From positions 62,001 through 126,000 of the forward strand of contig NZ_JAIOAP010000008.1 of the NCBI RefSeq assembly GCF_021190915.1: a stretch of 64,000 bases of DNA, in the 5' to 3' direction. Made by a program: the position numbers and the translations under genes. Below the pieces are notes generated by a model. That model saw only the letters and a list, made by a program, of their open reading frames with translations. It had not been told where the DNA came from and did no database searches. Within the stretch, counting starts at the first letter, position 1. Each line of letters begins with the position of its first letter. This DNA is from Cohnella silvisoli. GTDB lineage: Bacteria > Bacillota > Bacilli > Paenibacillales > Paenibacillaceae. Shown one piece after another: positions 7,860 through 16,954 of the stretch.

Positions 7860-8792
7860 ATGGCGTCCGAGCATGAGAACATGTTGATGTCTATGTCTCC
7901 CTCCGTATTGCATCCTAGGGATATGACGGAAGCATGGACTTTCAAGAAGCTTTTGGACTCCGATGCCGTGTACGTGGCAGGTGGGACGTTATTGCGAACG
8001 CAATGGGAATCCGGGCAGGCGGCCATGCCTAAGCATTTAATCGATCTGAGCTCCATTCCGGGGCTAAAAGGGATCGAGAAGGAAGAGCATTCGCTTGCGA
8101 TCGGGGCGCTTACCCCGCTTAGCGAATGCCGCAAGGATGAGCATATTAGGCTGCATTGTCCGATGTTGGTCGATGCGATTCGTTCCATTGCGGCCATATC
8201 CGTCAGGAACGTTGCGACGATCGGGGGGAACATCGTCTCCCGGGTGGGCGATTGTTTGCCCGTATTCATCGTCTGCCAAGCGGATTTCGAATGGAACACG
8301 GGGCTTAGCCCGATGACGGAAGATGCTTCGGAATGGACGGAGAGGCTTCAGGCGCAATTGCCGAAGGCTTCCCATCTGTTGACCCGGATTCATCTTCCTT
8401 TATTCAAGACAACGGAAATCGTGCCTCGCCGGTTCGGGGCGTTCCATAAAGTAGGCAGAAGGGAAGCGTTCACGCCCTCGCTGATTACCGTCGCGCTTAA
8501 CGGCGGATTAAAGGCGGACGGAACGGTTGGTGAGATTCGAGTCGCCGCTGGCGGAGGCCAGACGATTCCCCATCGGTTATTCGCGGCGGAGAAGCTGATG
8601 AAGGGGCAACAGATTAACCGCGAGTTGCTGGCGGCCGTGCATCAAACGATTGTCGACGGCTACAAGCCCAAGCCGGATCCGTTCGCAACGGAAGCTTACC
8701 GCAAGAAGACGGCGGCGAATTTGATCGTGGCGGAGTTATGGAAAATAGCCGCCGGGCCGTCGGATGAGGGGAGGGAGCGGGATGATCCTTAA
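7860..8792 (+). CDS. pucC: Xanthine dehydrogenase FAD-binding subunit
   Basis: 310 residues of the molybdopterin-dehydrogenase FAD-binding family (CoxM/XdhB). FAD-contacting motifs are YVAGGTLLRTQWESG near residue 40 (normally AGGTDL) and VRNVATIGGNIVSR near residue 118. The C-terminal CO_deh_flav domain follows (PRRFGAFHKVGRREAFTPSL). This subunit carries electrons from the iron-sulfur subunit to NAD or another acceptor. ATG 7860 lies behind AAGGAGGGGG. The gene overlaps the large subunit gene by 11 bp. Confidence 0.92.
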   Translation: MASEHENMLMSMSPSVLHPRDMTEAWTFKKLLDSDAVYVAGGTLLRTQWESGQAAMPKHLIDLSSIPGLKGIEKEEHSLAIGALTPLSECRKDEHIRLHCPMLVDAIRSIAAISVRNVATIGGNIVSRVGDCLPVFIVCQADFEWNTGLSPMTEDASEWTERLQAQLPKASHLLTRIHLPLFKTTEIVPRRFGAFHKVGRREAFTPSLITVALNGGLKADGTVGEIRVAAGGGQTIPHRLFAAEKLMKGQQINRELLAAVHQTIVDGYKPKPDPFATEAYRKKTAANLIVAELWKIAAGPSDEGRERDDP

Positions 8793-11055
8793 TCGGACGA
8801 CAAGCGGCGGGCGATGGCGCATTAGGCCTGACGGACCGGATAAAGTAACCGGGAAACTTGCCTATTTAACGGATATGTCCAGGGAAGGCATGCTCATCGG
8901 CCGAGTGTTGAGAAGCCCCCATCCCCATGCGGGTATCGTAGCCATTCATACGGATAACGCTAGGAAAATACCGGGTGTCCACGCGGTCATTACGCATGCG
9001 GACGTACCGGGCTTGAACCGTTTCGGAATCGTAAATCCGGATCAACCGGTGTTGTGCGAGGATAGGGTACGGTTTATCGGCGACGCCGTCGCCGCGGTGG
9101 CGGCCGAAACGCCGGAGCTTGCGGCGCTTGCTTTGGAAAGCATAGAGGTGGAGTACGTATTGCTTCCCGTCGTGGATGACCCCGTGCAGGCGCAAAGCAA
9201 ACTGTCTCCTAAGCTTCATCCAGGCGGCAACGTGCTCCATCGTACCCAGTACGGCGAAGGCAAGGTAGAGAAGGAATTTTCCGGTTGCAAGCATATTGTA
9301 GAAGAGACCTATATGACGCCGCGGCAAATGCATACTTATATGGAAACGGAAGGCGGTTTGTTCATTCCCGAGGAGGGCGGCAGGTTAACCGTCTATTCCC
9401 CTACGCAGCACGGATACAAAGATCGGATGCAGCTTGCAAGGATATTGGGCTTGCCCGAATTCAATATTAGAGTCGTTTCGAGCCCGATCGGAGGTTCTTT
9501 TGGCGGCAAAGACGAGTTAAACGTTCAGCCTTACGGAGCACTGCTTGCTCTGGTGACAGGCAAACCCGTGAAAATTCATCATTCCCGCTGGGAATCGGTG
9601 CGGGCCGGCCTTAAGCGACACCCGATGACGATCAAGATGAGGACGGGAGTAGACGGGGAGGGGCGCATCCTTGCCCACCGGGTTAGCATCATAGCGGATA
9701 CCGGCGCATATGCGACGCTCGGCGCGGAAGTGCTGAATTTCTGCGTAGAGCATGTCATCGGGCCTTACCGCTACGAATCCGTTGAAGTCGAAGGCGTGTC
9801 GGTGTATACGAATAACGGCGTATCCGGAGAGTTTCGCGGCTTCGGGGGCAATCAGGCCATATTCGCCTTGGAAGGACAAATGGATCGGCTTGCCGAGCGG
9901 CTCGGAATGGATCCATGGGAATTCCGCTTGCTGAACATGCGGAAGCCCGAAGATCCCGGGCCGCTCGGGCAGGAGATCGTGCGGACCGACGGGGCTAAGC
10001 AAGTATGGGATGCGTTGGCGGTCAATCCCCTATGGCTGCAAAGACAGGAGACGTCTAAGAGCGAGCATTGGATCCGTCGGGGAACCGGAGCCGCGTTCGT
10101 TATGCACGGTTCGGGGCTTGGCTTTGGAATCCCGGATCCCGCGGGCGGGATGCTTGCGTTGGCGGCCGACGGCAAGATCGAGGCGATATTCGGCTACGAA
10201 GAGTTCGGCCAAGGGCTCATCGCCACGTTGGAGCTCATGCTGATCGAGCAGTTCGGCTTCGGCGCGGACGACGTGCGCATCGTGATTGGAGATACGGATC
10301 TCGTTCCCCATAGTGGATCGAGCACCGCGTCTAGAGCGACCGGCATGATGTGGAAGTCGCTGCAGAAGCTTCGCGGACCTTTCCTGAACCGCTTGCTGAA
10401 GGAAGCTTCATCGCTGCTATCCATTCCTACCGAAAGCCTTCGGGTCGGCATCGGGGGAATATGGAACGACACCCAAGATCATTTATTGCTGACGTACGGC
10501 CAGCTAGCCCAAGGGGCAACGGAAGAAATCATCTATCAAACCCATTTTCCTTTCCCTGCTTCGCCGACCAAACGGATCGGGGCGCACTATTTGTACACGT
10601 ATGCTGCAGTTGCCGTTCAAGTGGAAGTGAATATGCTGACCGGCAGGGTTAAGCTGTTGAAGCAAGTTCACGCGGTTGCCGCGGGGCCGGTCATGAATCC
10701 GCAAGGATTTCTGGGCCAGATCGAAGGCGGCAGCGGCATGGCCGTCGGATTCGCGCTTACCGAAGATTCGGATATGGACAAAGGCGTTTACTTGACGCGT
10801 AATCTCGATACGTATTTGATTCCGTCGTGGGCAGACTTGAACGGGGAAATCGAGGTTCAAGCGATCGAGGATCTCCCGGAAGGCGATGAGCACGGCCCCC
10901 GCGGCGTAGGCGAGATCGGGTCCGTCGGCATCGCGCCCGCGATCGCGGAAGCCGTCTATCAAGCAACGGGCAAGAGATTAAATAAGCTTCCCATCGACCC
11001 GGAGCTTCTGCAGGAAGTACCCGAGTTTCTTACTAAGGCGGTGGATGGCCGATGA
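8782..11055 (+). CDS. pucD: Xanthine dehydrogenase molybdopterin-binding large subunit
   Basis: 757 residues of the xanthine oxidase large-subunit family. The N-terminal a/b hammerhead domain begins RPDGPDKVTGKLAYLTDM. The molybdenum domain shows GGSFGGKDE, SGEFRGFGGNQA, the GYEEFGQGL loop and, near the C-terminus, GVGEIGSVG with the family's catalytic Glu. It would hydroxylate hypoxanthine and xanthine to urate in the cytoplasm. ATG 8782 is preferred over the in-frame ATG at 8764 because the GGGGAGGGAG site lies between them. The upstream xdhC and pucB genes fit its cofactor needs; other members of this family act on nicotinate or aldehydes, and the uricase neighbours argue for xanthine. Confidence 0.92.
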   Translation: MILNRTTSGGRWRIRPDGPDKVTGKLAYLTDMSREGMLIGRVLRSPHPHAGIVAIHTDNARKIPGVHAVITHADVPGLNRFGIVNPDQPVLCEDRVRFIGDAVAAVAAETPELAALALESIEVEYVLLPVVDDPVQAQSKLSPKLHPGGNVLHRTQYGEGKVEKEFSGCKHIVEETYMTPRQMHTYMETEGGLFIPEEGGRLTVYSPTQHGYKDRMQLARILGLPEFNIRVVSSPIGGSFGGKDELNVQPYGALLALVTGKPVKIHHSRWESVRAGLKRHPMTIKMRTGVDGEGRILAHRVSIIADTGAYATLGAEVLNFCVEHVIGPYRYESVEVEGVSVYTNNGVSGEFRGFGGNQAIFALEGQMDRLAERLGMDPWEFRLLNMRKPEDPGPLGQEIVRTDGAKQVWDALAVNPLWLQRQETSKSEHWIRRGTGAAFVMHGSGLGFGIPDPAGGMLALAADGKIEAIFGYEEFGQGLIATLELMLIEQFGFGADDVRIVIGDTDLVPHSGSSTASRATGMMWKSLQKLRGPFLNRLLKEASSLLSIPTESLRVGIGGIWNDTQDHLLLTYGQLAQGATEEIIYQTHFPFPASPTKRIGAHYLYTYAAVAVQVEVNMLTGRVKLLKQVHAVAAGPVMNPQGFLGQIEGGSGMAVGFALTEDSDMDKGVYLTRNLDTYLIPSWADLNGEIEVQAIEDLPEGDEHGPRGVGEIGSVGIAPAIAEAVYQATGKRLNKLPIDPELLQEVPEFLTKAVDGR

Positions 11056-11555
11056 TTCATAAAATATTGGCGGAGCGGCGTACGGAAATGGACCTCGAAT
11101 GCGAAATTAACGGTGAACCGATCTCACTGGACGTTCCTCCGACCAGAAGATTGCTTTCGATTTTACGGGATGATTTACAATTGACCGGCACGAAAGTTTC
11201 TTGCGAAATCGGGCGATGCGGAGCCTGCATGGTGCTTGTTGACGGGCAGCAAGTGAATTCCTGTCTGACGATGGCTTATCAATGCGATGGGAAATCAATT
11301 ACGACGATCGAGGGGCTTGGAAGCTCGGAGGTCGACCCGATCCAACAATGCTTCCTGGAAGAAGGCGGTTATCAATGCGGTTACTGTACCCCGGGAATGA
11401 TTATATCGGTTAAAGCTCTGCTCACCCACAACCCGGAGCCAAGCGCGGAAGACATCGAAGAGGCAATGTCGGGAAACCTATGCCGGTGCACCGGATATGG
11501 CGGCATCATCCGATCCGTCCAAAAAGCCGTTTCGCTGAGGAGGAATACCCAATGA
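11052..11555 (+). CDS. pucE: Xanthine dehydrogenase 2Fe-2S subunit
   Basis: 167 residues with both iron-sulfur clusters of the family. The plant-type ferredoxin cluster ligands are in VSCEIGRCGACMVLVDG plus the later VNSCLTMAY; the second [2Fe-2S] domain has YQCGYCTPGMIIS and GNLCRCTGYGGI. ATG 11052 overlaps the stop of the large subunit gene (ATGA). The chain is about 10-15 residues longer at the N-terminus than usual, so an ATG at 11088 remains possible. It relays electrons from molybdenum to FAD. Confidence 0.94.
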   Translation: MIHKILAERRTEMDLECEINGEPISLDVPPTRRLLSILRDDLQLTGTKVSCEIGRCGACMVLVDGQQVNSCLTMAYQCDGKSITTIEGLGSSEVDPIQQCFLEEGGYQCGYCTPGMIISVKALLTHNPEPSAEDIEEAMSGNLCRCTGYGGIIRSVQKAVSLRRNTQ

Positions 11556-12064
11556 GAACGAAGTTGCGAATTCCAATGCTTGTCATAAGCAAAATGAGCC
11601 GAGAGCAATTTACCGAAGTGTTGGGAGGCATATTCGAGCATGCGCCTTGGGTGGCTGCTAGCGCTTGGGAGCTTAGGCCGTTCAAATCCCGGAAGGAGCT
11701 GCATGATAGGATGATGGACGTCGTGAAGCGTGCGCCGAAAGAAACCGTGACGGCGTTGTTCCGCGGACATCCCGATCTGGCGACGCGGCTTCAGGTTACC
11801 GAATATTCCGCATCGGAGCAGCATGGAGCGGGGTTAGATCAATTAACGCAAGAGGAATATGAGCATTTCGTAGCCTATAACCGAGATTATACGGAGAAAT
11901 TCGGCTTTCCCTTCATTATGGCGGTTAAGGGGAAAGGCAGGAGCGAGATCCTGATCGCCATGAAAACGCGGATCAACCATTCCGAAGCGGAGGAGAGGGA
12001 AACCGCCCTCGTGGAAATCGGGAAAATCACCGGTTTCCGGATGGAAGATTTACTGGAGGCTTAA
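11552..12064 (+). CDS. uraD: OHCU decarboxylase (2-oxo-4-hydroxy-4-carboxy-5-ureidoimidazoline decarboxylase)
   Basis: 170 residues matching the OHCU decarboxylase family, the last step from urate to S-allantoin. Visible hallmarks are a LGGIFEHAPWVAASAW segment near residue 23 (family pattern EHSPWVA), FRGHPDLATR, SASEQHGAGL and the closing alpha-helix with ALVEIGKITGFRMEDLL. ATG 11552 overlaps the stop of pucE (ATGA-type overlap) and has GAGGAGG upstream. In B. subtilis this domain is fused to uricase in PucL; here the two are separate genes 21 bp apart. Confidence 0.9.
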   Translation: MRTKLRIPMLVISKMSREQFTEVLGGIFEHAPWVAASAWELRPFKSRKELHDRMMDVVKRAPKETVTALFRGHPDLATRLQVTEYSASEQHGAGLDQLTQEEYEHFVAYNRDYTEKFGFPFIMAVKGKGRSEILIAMKTRINHSEAEERETALVEIGKITGFRMEDLLEA

Positions 12065-12085
12065 ACGGACGGGGGAGAGGAAAAC

Positions 12086-13048
12086 ATGCGGAAGCTAAAC
12101 GGCGGACGAACGCTTTATTACGGCAAGGGAGACGTTCTTACTTATCGGACTTACGGGACTCCCTTAGTCGTTGAACCGATAGAAGAATCCCTATTCAATG
12201 GGAACGATAACGTGATTTTCGCGCATAATATTAAGTTTTCCGTCAGCGGGGAGTCGTTGCTTGCTTCCTTCACCGAAGGCGACAACGCCAACGTCGTGGC
12301 GACCGATTCGATGAAAAACTTCATCCTTCGTCATAGCGCATCTTACGAAGGGAGCACGACGGAAGGATTGTTATCCTATATAAGCGAGCTTTTCCTGGAG
12401 AAATATCCGCATATTACGGCGATCGAAATCGAAGCCGACCGCCTTCCCTTCGGGCAGGTTAGCGTACCGGGGCAACAGGGGTTCGAGAATAGTAAACTCG
12501 TATATCGGCCTTCCCATAATGATCATGCCCATGCCCGGTTGGAATTCGTCCGCGAATCGGAAGGCGAAAGGGTATCTTTGACTTCGCTCCAGAGCGGCAT
12601 TGCCGACCTGCAACTGATCAAAGTGAGCGGCAGCTCTTTCTACGGGTTTGTCCGGGATGAATATACGACGCTGCCGGACAGCTATGACCGGCCGTTGTTT
12701 ATTTTTCTGAACATCGGCTGGAAGTACGGCAATCCATCCGATGCGCTAGGCGTGAACGATGGTCGTTACGCTGCTGCGGAACAAATCCGCGATATCGCCC
12801 ACCATGTCTTTCACGAATACGCCACGCCCTCCATTCAACATCTCATCTATCAAATCGGCCTAAGAATATTAACGAGATTTTCGCAGTTATCCGAAATATT
12901 CTTTGAGTCCAACAATCGGACTTGGGAGACGATCGTGGAACCTTCAGGCGTCGGCCAAGCGGGCGTCTACACGGAGCCGCGGCCGCCTTACGGTTTTCAA
13001 GGCTTTACGATGACACGCGGTGATTTGGCGGAAGCGGGTAACGGATAA
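12086..13048 (+). CDS. pucL: Urate oxidase (uricase)
   Basis: 320 residues, the normal length of cofactor-free uricase. It oxidises urate to 5-hydroxyisourate. The charge-relay Thr lies in NVVATDSMKNFILRH near residue 74, and the C-terminal LSEIFFESNNRTWETI is a strong family signature. ATG 12086 has GGGGGAGAGG upstream. The stop overlaps the start of the next gene (TAATG), linking it with the hydroxyisourate hydrolase that handles its unstable product. PucL is the B. subtilis name of the fused enzyme, of which this is the C-terminal half. Confidence 0.94.
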   Translation: MRKLNGGRTLYYGKGDVLTYRTYGTPLVVEPIEESLFNGNDNVIFAHNIKFSVSGESLLASFTEGDNANVVATDSMKNFILRHSASYEGSTTEGLLSYISELFLEKYPHITAIEIEADRLPFGQVSVPGQQGFENSKLVYRPSHNDHAHARLEFVRESEGERVSLTSLQSGIADLQLIKVSGSSFYGFVRDEYTTLPDSYDRPLFIFLNIGWKYGNPSDALGVNDGRYAAAEQIRDIAHHVFHEYATPSIQHLIYQIGLRILTRFSQLSEIFFESNNRTWETIVEPSGVGQAGVYTEPRPPYGFQGFTMTRGDLAEAGNG

Positions 13049-13404
13049 TGGGCGGCCCAGGGCGGATTACGACACACGTGCTGAGCATATCCGAAGGGAA
13101 GCCCGCGATGGGGATGAAGGTGCAGCTTTGGAAGCGGGAAACCGATGCAACGCCCATTCTGCTGAAAGAGGATCGGATTAACGCGGACGGGCGATTGGAT
13201 GAGCCCTTGCTCGCGGGAGGCCTTCTGACGGTCGGCATCTATGAGCTTGTTTTCAATGCCGGCGAATATTTCAAAGAACACGGATTAACCCCGCTGTTAT
13301 TCGATTTTATCCCGATCCGGTTCGAGGTATCGGATGCGCAAAGCCATTATCACGTTCCATTGCTCGTAGCTCCTGGAGGTTACAGCACATATCGGGGAAG
13401 TTAG
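13048..13404 (+). CDS. pucM: 5-hydroxyisourate hydrolase (transthyretin-like)
   Basis: 118 residues. It hydrolyses 5-hydroxyisourate to OHCU between uricase and OHCU decarboxylase. The N-terminal ITTHVLSISEGKPAMGM carries the active-site His and the protein ends in the invariant YRGS tetrapeptide, both diagnostic of HIU hydrolase as opposed to vertebrate transthyretin. The ATG overlaps the uricase stop. Confidence 0.94.
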   Translation: MGGPGRITTHVLSISEGKPAMGMKVQLWKRETDATPILLKEDRINADGRLDEPLLAGGLLTVGIYELVFNAGEYFKEHGLTPLLFDFIPIRFEVSDAQSHYHVPLLVAPGGYSTYRGS

Positions 13405-13416
13405 GGAGGGGTTCGG

Positions 13417-14676
13417 ATGGACCAGCCGGTTCGATTCGATATGGGATCAGAGCTTTGGCTATTGCTAGAAAAACTTGCGACTTTCACGGAAGGCACAGAA
13501 GCGACAGGGGGCGTGACCCGTCTGCTGTATACGCAGCCTTGGAAGGAAGCTCAGGCGTTTCTTGCCGAGACAATGACGGAGGCCGGGCTTGATGTCCGCT
13601 TCGATAAAGTAGGAAATTTATTCGGAAGGCTGCAGGGGAGCAATCCGGATGTTCCCGTTATCTTAACAGGTTCGCACATCGATACGGTAAGGAACGGTGG
13701 CAAGCTGGATGGGGCTTACGGGATAATGGGCGGGATCGCCGCGCTGAAATATTTGAAAGAAACGCACGGTACGCCGATTCATACGCTTGAGGTCGTTTCC
13801 TTCTGCGAGGAGGAAGGCAGCCGGTTTCCGATCGCTTATTGGGGTTCGGGCAACGTGACGGGATTGTTCGATCCGCATAGCGGGCAAGAACTGCTCGATG
13901 TGGAAGGAACGAGCCTGCAGTCGGCGATGGAAGCATCCGGATTCGGGTTGCGCGGACAACCGGATTGCAAACGCGGCGACCTTGGGGCTTTCGTGGAGCT
14001 GCACATCGAACAGGGCGTTATCCTGGAGCGGATGGCGAAACAAATCGGCATCGTGGAAGCGATCGTCGGCCAGCGGAGATACTCGGTCTCCTTGCGCGGA
14101 GAGGCGAATCACGCGGGCACGACTCCGATGAACATGAGGTCCGATGCCATGGCATGCGCTGCGGAAATGATCGTCCGGCTAGAGCTTCTGGCGGCAAGAG
14201 CTGCCGCTCTTGTAGCGACGGTAGGGCGCATACAGGCAGCGCCGAATATTCCGAACGTCATCCCGGGCACGGTGGAGTTCACGCTCGATATCCGCCATGA
14301 CAACGAAGGGACTTTATCCTGGTTTTGCGACTACCTGTTTCAAGAATACGAGGACATCGCCAATCGCCGCGGGCTCGGGCTTGCGATTACGCCTTGGCTG
14401 GCAACGACTCCTGTTCCAATGGACCGATCTTTGGCCGAGCAGATCGAGCAGGTTTGCGGAAAGCTATCGTTGTCCCACCGCAGAATGTTCAGCGGAGCCG
14501 GGCACGATGCCCAGCTATTCTCGCCGATATGCCCGACAGCGATGATCTTCGTGCCCAGCAAAGCGGGAATCAGCCATTCGCCCGATGAATATTCTTCCCC
14601 GGAGCAGCTTTCCGACGGAGTTTCTGTTCTAGCCTCGCTTTTATACGAAATGGCCTACGAGGAGCAAGCGACATGA
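13417..14676 (+). CDS. pucF: Allantoate amidohydrolase / N-carbamoyl amino acid hydrolase family
   Basis: 419 residues of the M20 zinc-peptidase hydantoinase/carbamoylase family. Metal ligands lie in LTGSHIDTVRNGGKLDGAYG (His, Asp), FCEEEGSRFP (Glu pair), ELHIEQG and the C-terminal SGAGHDAQLFS; GEANHAGTTPMNMRSDAM is the dimerisation-domain signature. In this cluster allantoate is the likely substrate, giving ureidoglycine plus ammonia and CO2. N-carbamoyl amino acid hydrolases look alike, so the assignment rests on context. It is the last purine gene; 130 bp of non-coding DNA with the next promoter follow, and no terminator was recognised. Confidence 0.85.
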   Translation: MDQPVRFDMGSELWLLLEKLATFTEGTEATGGVTRLLYTQPWKEAQAFLAETMTEAGLDVRFDKVGNLFGRLQGSNPDVPVILTGSHIDTVRNGGKLDGAYGIMGGIAALKYLKETHGTPIHTLEVVSFCEEEGSRFPIAYWGSGNVTGLFDPHSGQELLDVEGTSLQSAMEASGFGLRGQPDCKRGDLGAFVELHIEQGVILERMAKQIGIVEAIVGQRRYSVSLRGEANHAGTTPMNMRSDAMACAAEMIVRLELLAARAAALVATVGRIQAAPNIPNVIPGTVEFTLDIRHDNEGTLSWFCDYLFQEYEDIANRRGLGLAITPWLATTPVPMDRSLAEQIEQVCGKLSLSHRRMFSGAGHDAQLFSPICPTAMIFVPSKAGISHSPDEYSSPEQLSDGVSVLASLLYEMAYEEQAT

Positions 14677-14713
14677 CAGACGGTTACGGCAAAATTATGT
14701 AAAGCATTATACC

Positions 14714-14742
14714 TTGACATCCATCATCATTTTCCGTAGTAT
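14714..14742 (+). promoter_or_regulatory. Sigma-A promoter of the ylxM-ffh operon
   Basis: TTGACA (14714-14719, perfect -35) and TAGTAT (14737-14742) are separated by exactly 17 bp. It lies about 70 bp ahead of the ylxM start, so the housekeeping operon does not depend on the purine cluster. Confidence 0.75.
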
Positions 14743-14810
14743 AGGAAAAGTGAGTTGGGTGTCAAGTGCTTTGCCTTGACGCATGCGTTTGACGAAGGGA
14801 GTGACATCGG

Positions 14811-15188
14811 TTGCCCTTGGATAACGACGCGCTAGAGAAAACAAACCGAATTAACGTGCTGCATGATTTTTATGGGGCCTTGTTGACGGAGAAACAGCAA
14901 ACGTTCGTTAAATGTTATTTTCACGATGATTATACGTTGGGTGAAATTGCCGCCGAATTTCAGATTAGCCGGCAAGCGGTATACGAGCATCTGAAGCGGG
15001 CCGAGCAAGTGTTGGAGGAATACGAATCCAAGCTTGGGCTTGTGGACAGGCATGGACGGCTGCTTGCGGGGATCGACCTGCTCGAGTCGCAAATCGCCGG
15101 ACTGCCAGCCGAATGGCGCGGGCCGTTCACGGAGACAGCGGCTGTGCTGCGCGGAGCGGAATTGCTCGTTACGACCCAAGAAGAATAA
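14811..15188 (+). CDS. ylxM: YlxM family DNA-binding protein
   Basis: 125 residues. YlxM is a small helix-turn-helix protein almost always encoded directly before ffh in Firmicutes; it is reported to influence SRP. The sigma-70 region 4-like helix-turn-helix is seen as [21 protein letters not shown] near residue 45, followed by a helical tail ([17 protein letters not shown]). The start is a TTG at 14811 ([17 protein letters not shown]) behind GAAGGGAGTG. The 40-bp gap to ffh has no terminator. Confidence 0.9.
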   Translation: MPLDNDALEKTNRINVLHDFYGALLTEKQQTFVKCYFHDDYTLGEIAAEFQISRQAVYEHLKRAEQVLEEYESKLGLVDRHGRLLAGIDLLESQIAGLPAEWRGPFTETAAVLRGAELLVTTQEE

Positions 15189-15228
15189 TAGATTACGTAA
15201 AAAACCGTTCCGAAGGAGGGATGGGAAT

Positions 15229-16608
15229 ATGGCATTCGAAGGATTATCGACCCGGCTGCAGAACGTGTTCGGCAAGCTGAAGGGACGAGGCAAAGTATCC
15301 GAGGACGACGTTAACGAAGCGATGCGCGAGGTGCGCCTGGCGTTGCTGGAAGCCGACGTGAATTTTAAGGTCGTCAAGGACTTCATCGCCAAGGTCAAAG
15401 AACGGGCCACCGGCCAGGAAGTGATGAAGAGCTTCACTCCCGCGATGGTCATCATCGATATCGTCAACAAAGAATTGACCGAACTAATGGGCGGCACGCA
15501 GGAGAAGCTGGCGAAAGCGAATAAACCTCCGACGGTTATTCTGATGGCCGGGTTGCAAGGGGCCGGTAAGACGACCCTGACCGGCAAGCTAGCCAAGTTG
15601 CTGCAGTCCCAGAACCACAAGCCGTTGCTCGTCGCGGGCGATATTTATCGTCCTGCGGCTATAAAGCAGTTGGAAGTGCTCGGAGGTCAGATCGGAGCGC
15701 CGGTATTTACGCTTGGCGATCAAGTCAGCCCCGTTGAGATTGCCAAGCAAGGCGTTCAACTGGCCAAGGATCAAGGCAACGATTACGTATTGATCGATAC
15801 CGCGGGGCGCCTGCAGATCGATGCGGAACTTATGCAAGAGATCAAGGATATACATGCCGCGGTCAATCCTGACGAAGTATTGCTGGTCGTCGATGCGATG
15901 ACCGGTCAGGAAGCCGTCAATGTAGCCCAAAGCTTTCACGAGCAATTAGCGCTTACAGGAGTCGTGCTGACCAAGTTAGACGGCGATACCCGAGGCGGAG
16001 CCGCATTATCCGTTAAAGCGGTAACCGGCTGTCCCATCAAGTTTGCGTCGACAGGCGAGAAGATCGACCAGCTCGAGGCGTTCCATCCGGATCGGATGGC
16101 TTCGCGGATACTCGGCATGGGCGACATGCTGTCGCTGATCGAGAAAGCGCAGACGAATATGGACGCGGAGAAAGCTGCGGAGATGGAACGCAAGATGCGC
16201 ACCGCGGATTTCACCTTCGACGATTTCCTCGAGCAGATGGAGCAGGTTCGCAAGATGGGACCGCTTGACCAGTTGCTCGATATGATGCCCGGAATGAACA
16301 AACTTAAAGGCAATCCGAACTTCAAGATCGACGAGAAACAGATCGCGCGCACCGAAGCGATCGCCAAGTCGATGACGAAGGCGGAGAAGAAGAAGCCGGA
16401 CATCATCAATTACAGCCGTCGCAAGCGGATTGCGGCAGGCAGCGGAACAACGGTGGCCGATGTTAACCGACTGCTGAAGCAATTCGAGGATATGAAAAAA
16501 ATGATGAAGCAGTTTTCCGGCATGATGGGCCCCAAAGGTCCGAAGGGCGGCATGAAAGGCCTGAAAAACATGTTCGGCGGCGGCAAAAATATGAAGTTTC
16601 CGTTCTAA
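15229..16608 (+). CDS. ffh: Signal recognition particle protein Ffh
   Basis: 459 residues. Ffh binds signal peptides emerging from the ribosome and 6S/4.5S-type SRP RNA, then docks with FtsY. The N domain starts MAFEGLSTRLQNVFGKL; the GTPase has G1 GLQGAGKTTLTGKLA (about residue 107), DTAGRLQID and TKLDGDTRGG. The methionine-rich M domain ends the chain (QMEQVRKMGPLDQLLDMMPG, then MMKQFSGMMG). ATG 15229 lies behind GAAGGAGGG. It continues into rpsP, 47 bp downstream, as in B. subtilis. Confidence 0.98.
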   Translation: MAFEGLSTRLQNVFGKLKGRGKVSEDDVNEAMREVRLALLEADVNFKVVKDFIAKVKERATGQEVMKSFTPAMVIIDIVNKELTELMGGTQEKLAKANKPPTVILMAGLQGAGKTTLTGKLAKLLQSQNHKPLLVAGDIYRPAAIKQLEVLGGQIGAPVFTLGDQVSPVEIAKQGVQLAKDQGNDYVLIDTAGRLQIDAELMQEIKDIHAAVNPDEVLLVVDAMTGQEAVNVAQSFHEQLALTGVVLTKLDGDTRGGAALSVKAVTGCPIKFASTGEKIDQLEAFHPDRMASRILGMGDMLSLIEKAQTNMDAEKAAEMERKMRTADFTFDDFLEQMEQVRKMGPLDQLLDMMPGMNKLKGNPNFKIDEKQIARTEAIAKSMTKAEKKKPDIINYSRRKRIAAGSGTTVADVNRLLKQFEDMKKMMKQFSGMMGPKGPKGGMKGLKNMFGGGKNMKFPF

Positions 16609-16655
16609 GATGCCCTATGAAATTGATGAAATTCTTTTCAAGGAGGTGAAAGTCA

Positions 16656-16928
16656 ATGTCAGTTCGCATTCGTTTGAAACGTATCGGTGCTCACAAAGCT
16701 CCGTTCTATCGCGTAGTCGTATCGGATTCCCGTTCCCCGCGCGATGGTCGTTTTATTGAAGAAATCGGCTTGTACAATCCGGTTGCACAACCGGCTCAAG
16801 TACAAATCGACGAGGAAAAAGCTTTGAAATGGCTGCAAAACGGCGCGCAAGCGTCCGATACAGTTCGCAATCTTCTTAGCAAAGCCGGTGTTTTGAAGAA
16901 ATACCACGAATCCAAGCTCCAGAAGTAA
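16656..16928 (+). CDS. rpsP: 30S ribosomal protein S16
   Basis: 90 residues, the standard bacterial S16 length. The N-terminal [20 protein letters not shown] and the following [19 protein letters not shown] are near-invariant in the family. The start has a strong AAGGAGGTG site. The gene sits between ffh and khpA as in B. subtilis. Confidence 0.98.
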   Translation: MSVRIRLKRIGAHKAPFYRVVVSDSRSPRDGRFIEEIGLYNPVAQPAQVQIDEEKALKWLQNGAQASDTVRNLLSKAGVLKKYHESKLQK

Positions 16929-16954
16929 TCGTCTAAGTACCGGAGGGCTGAGCC

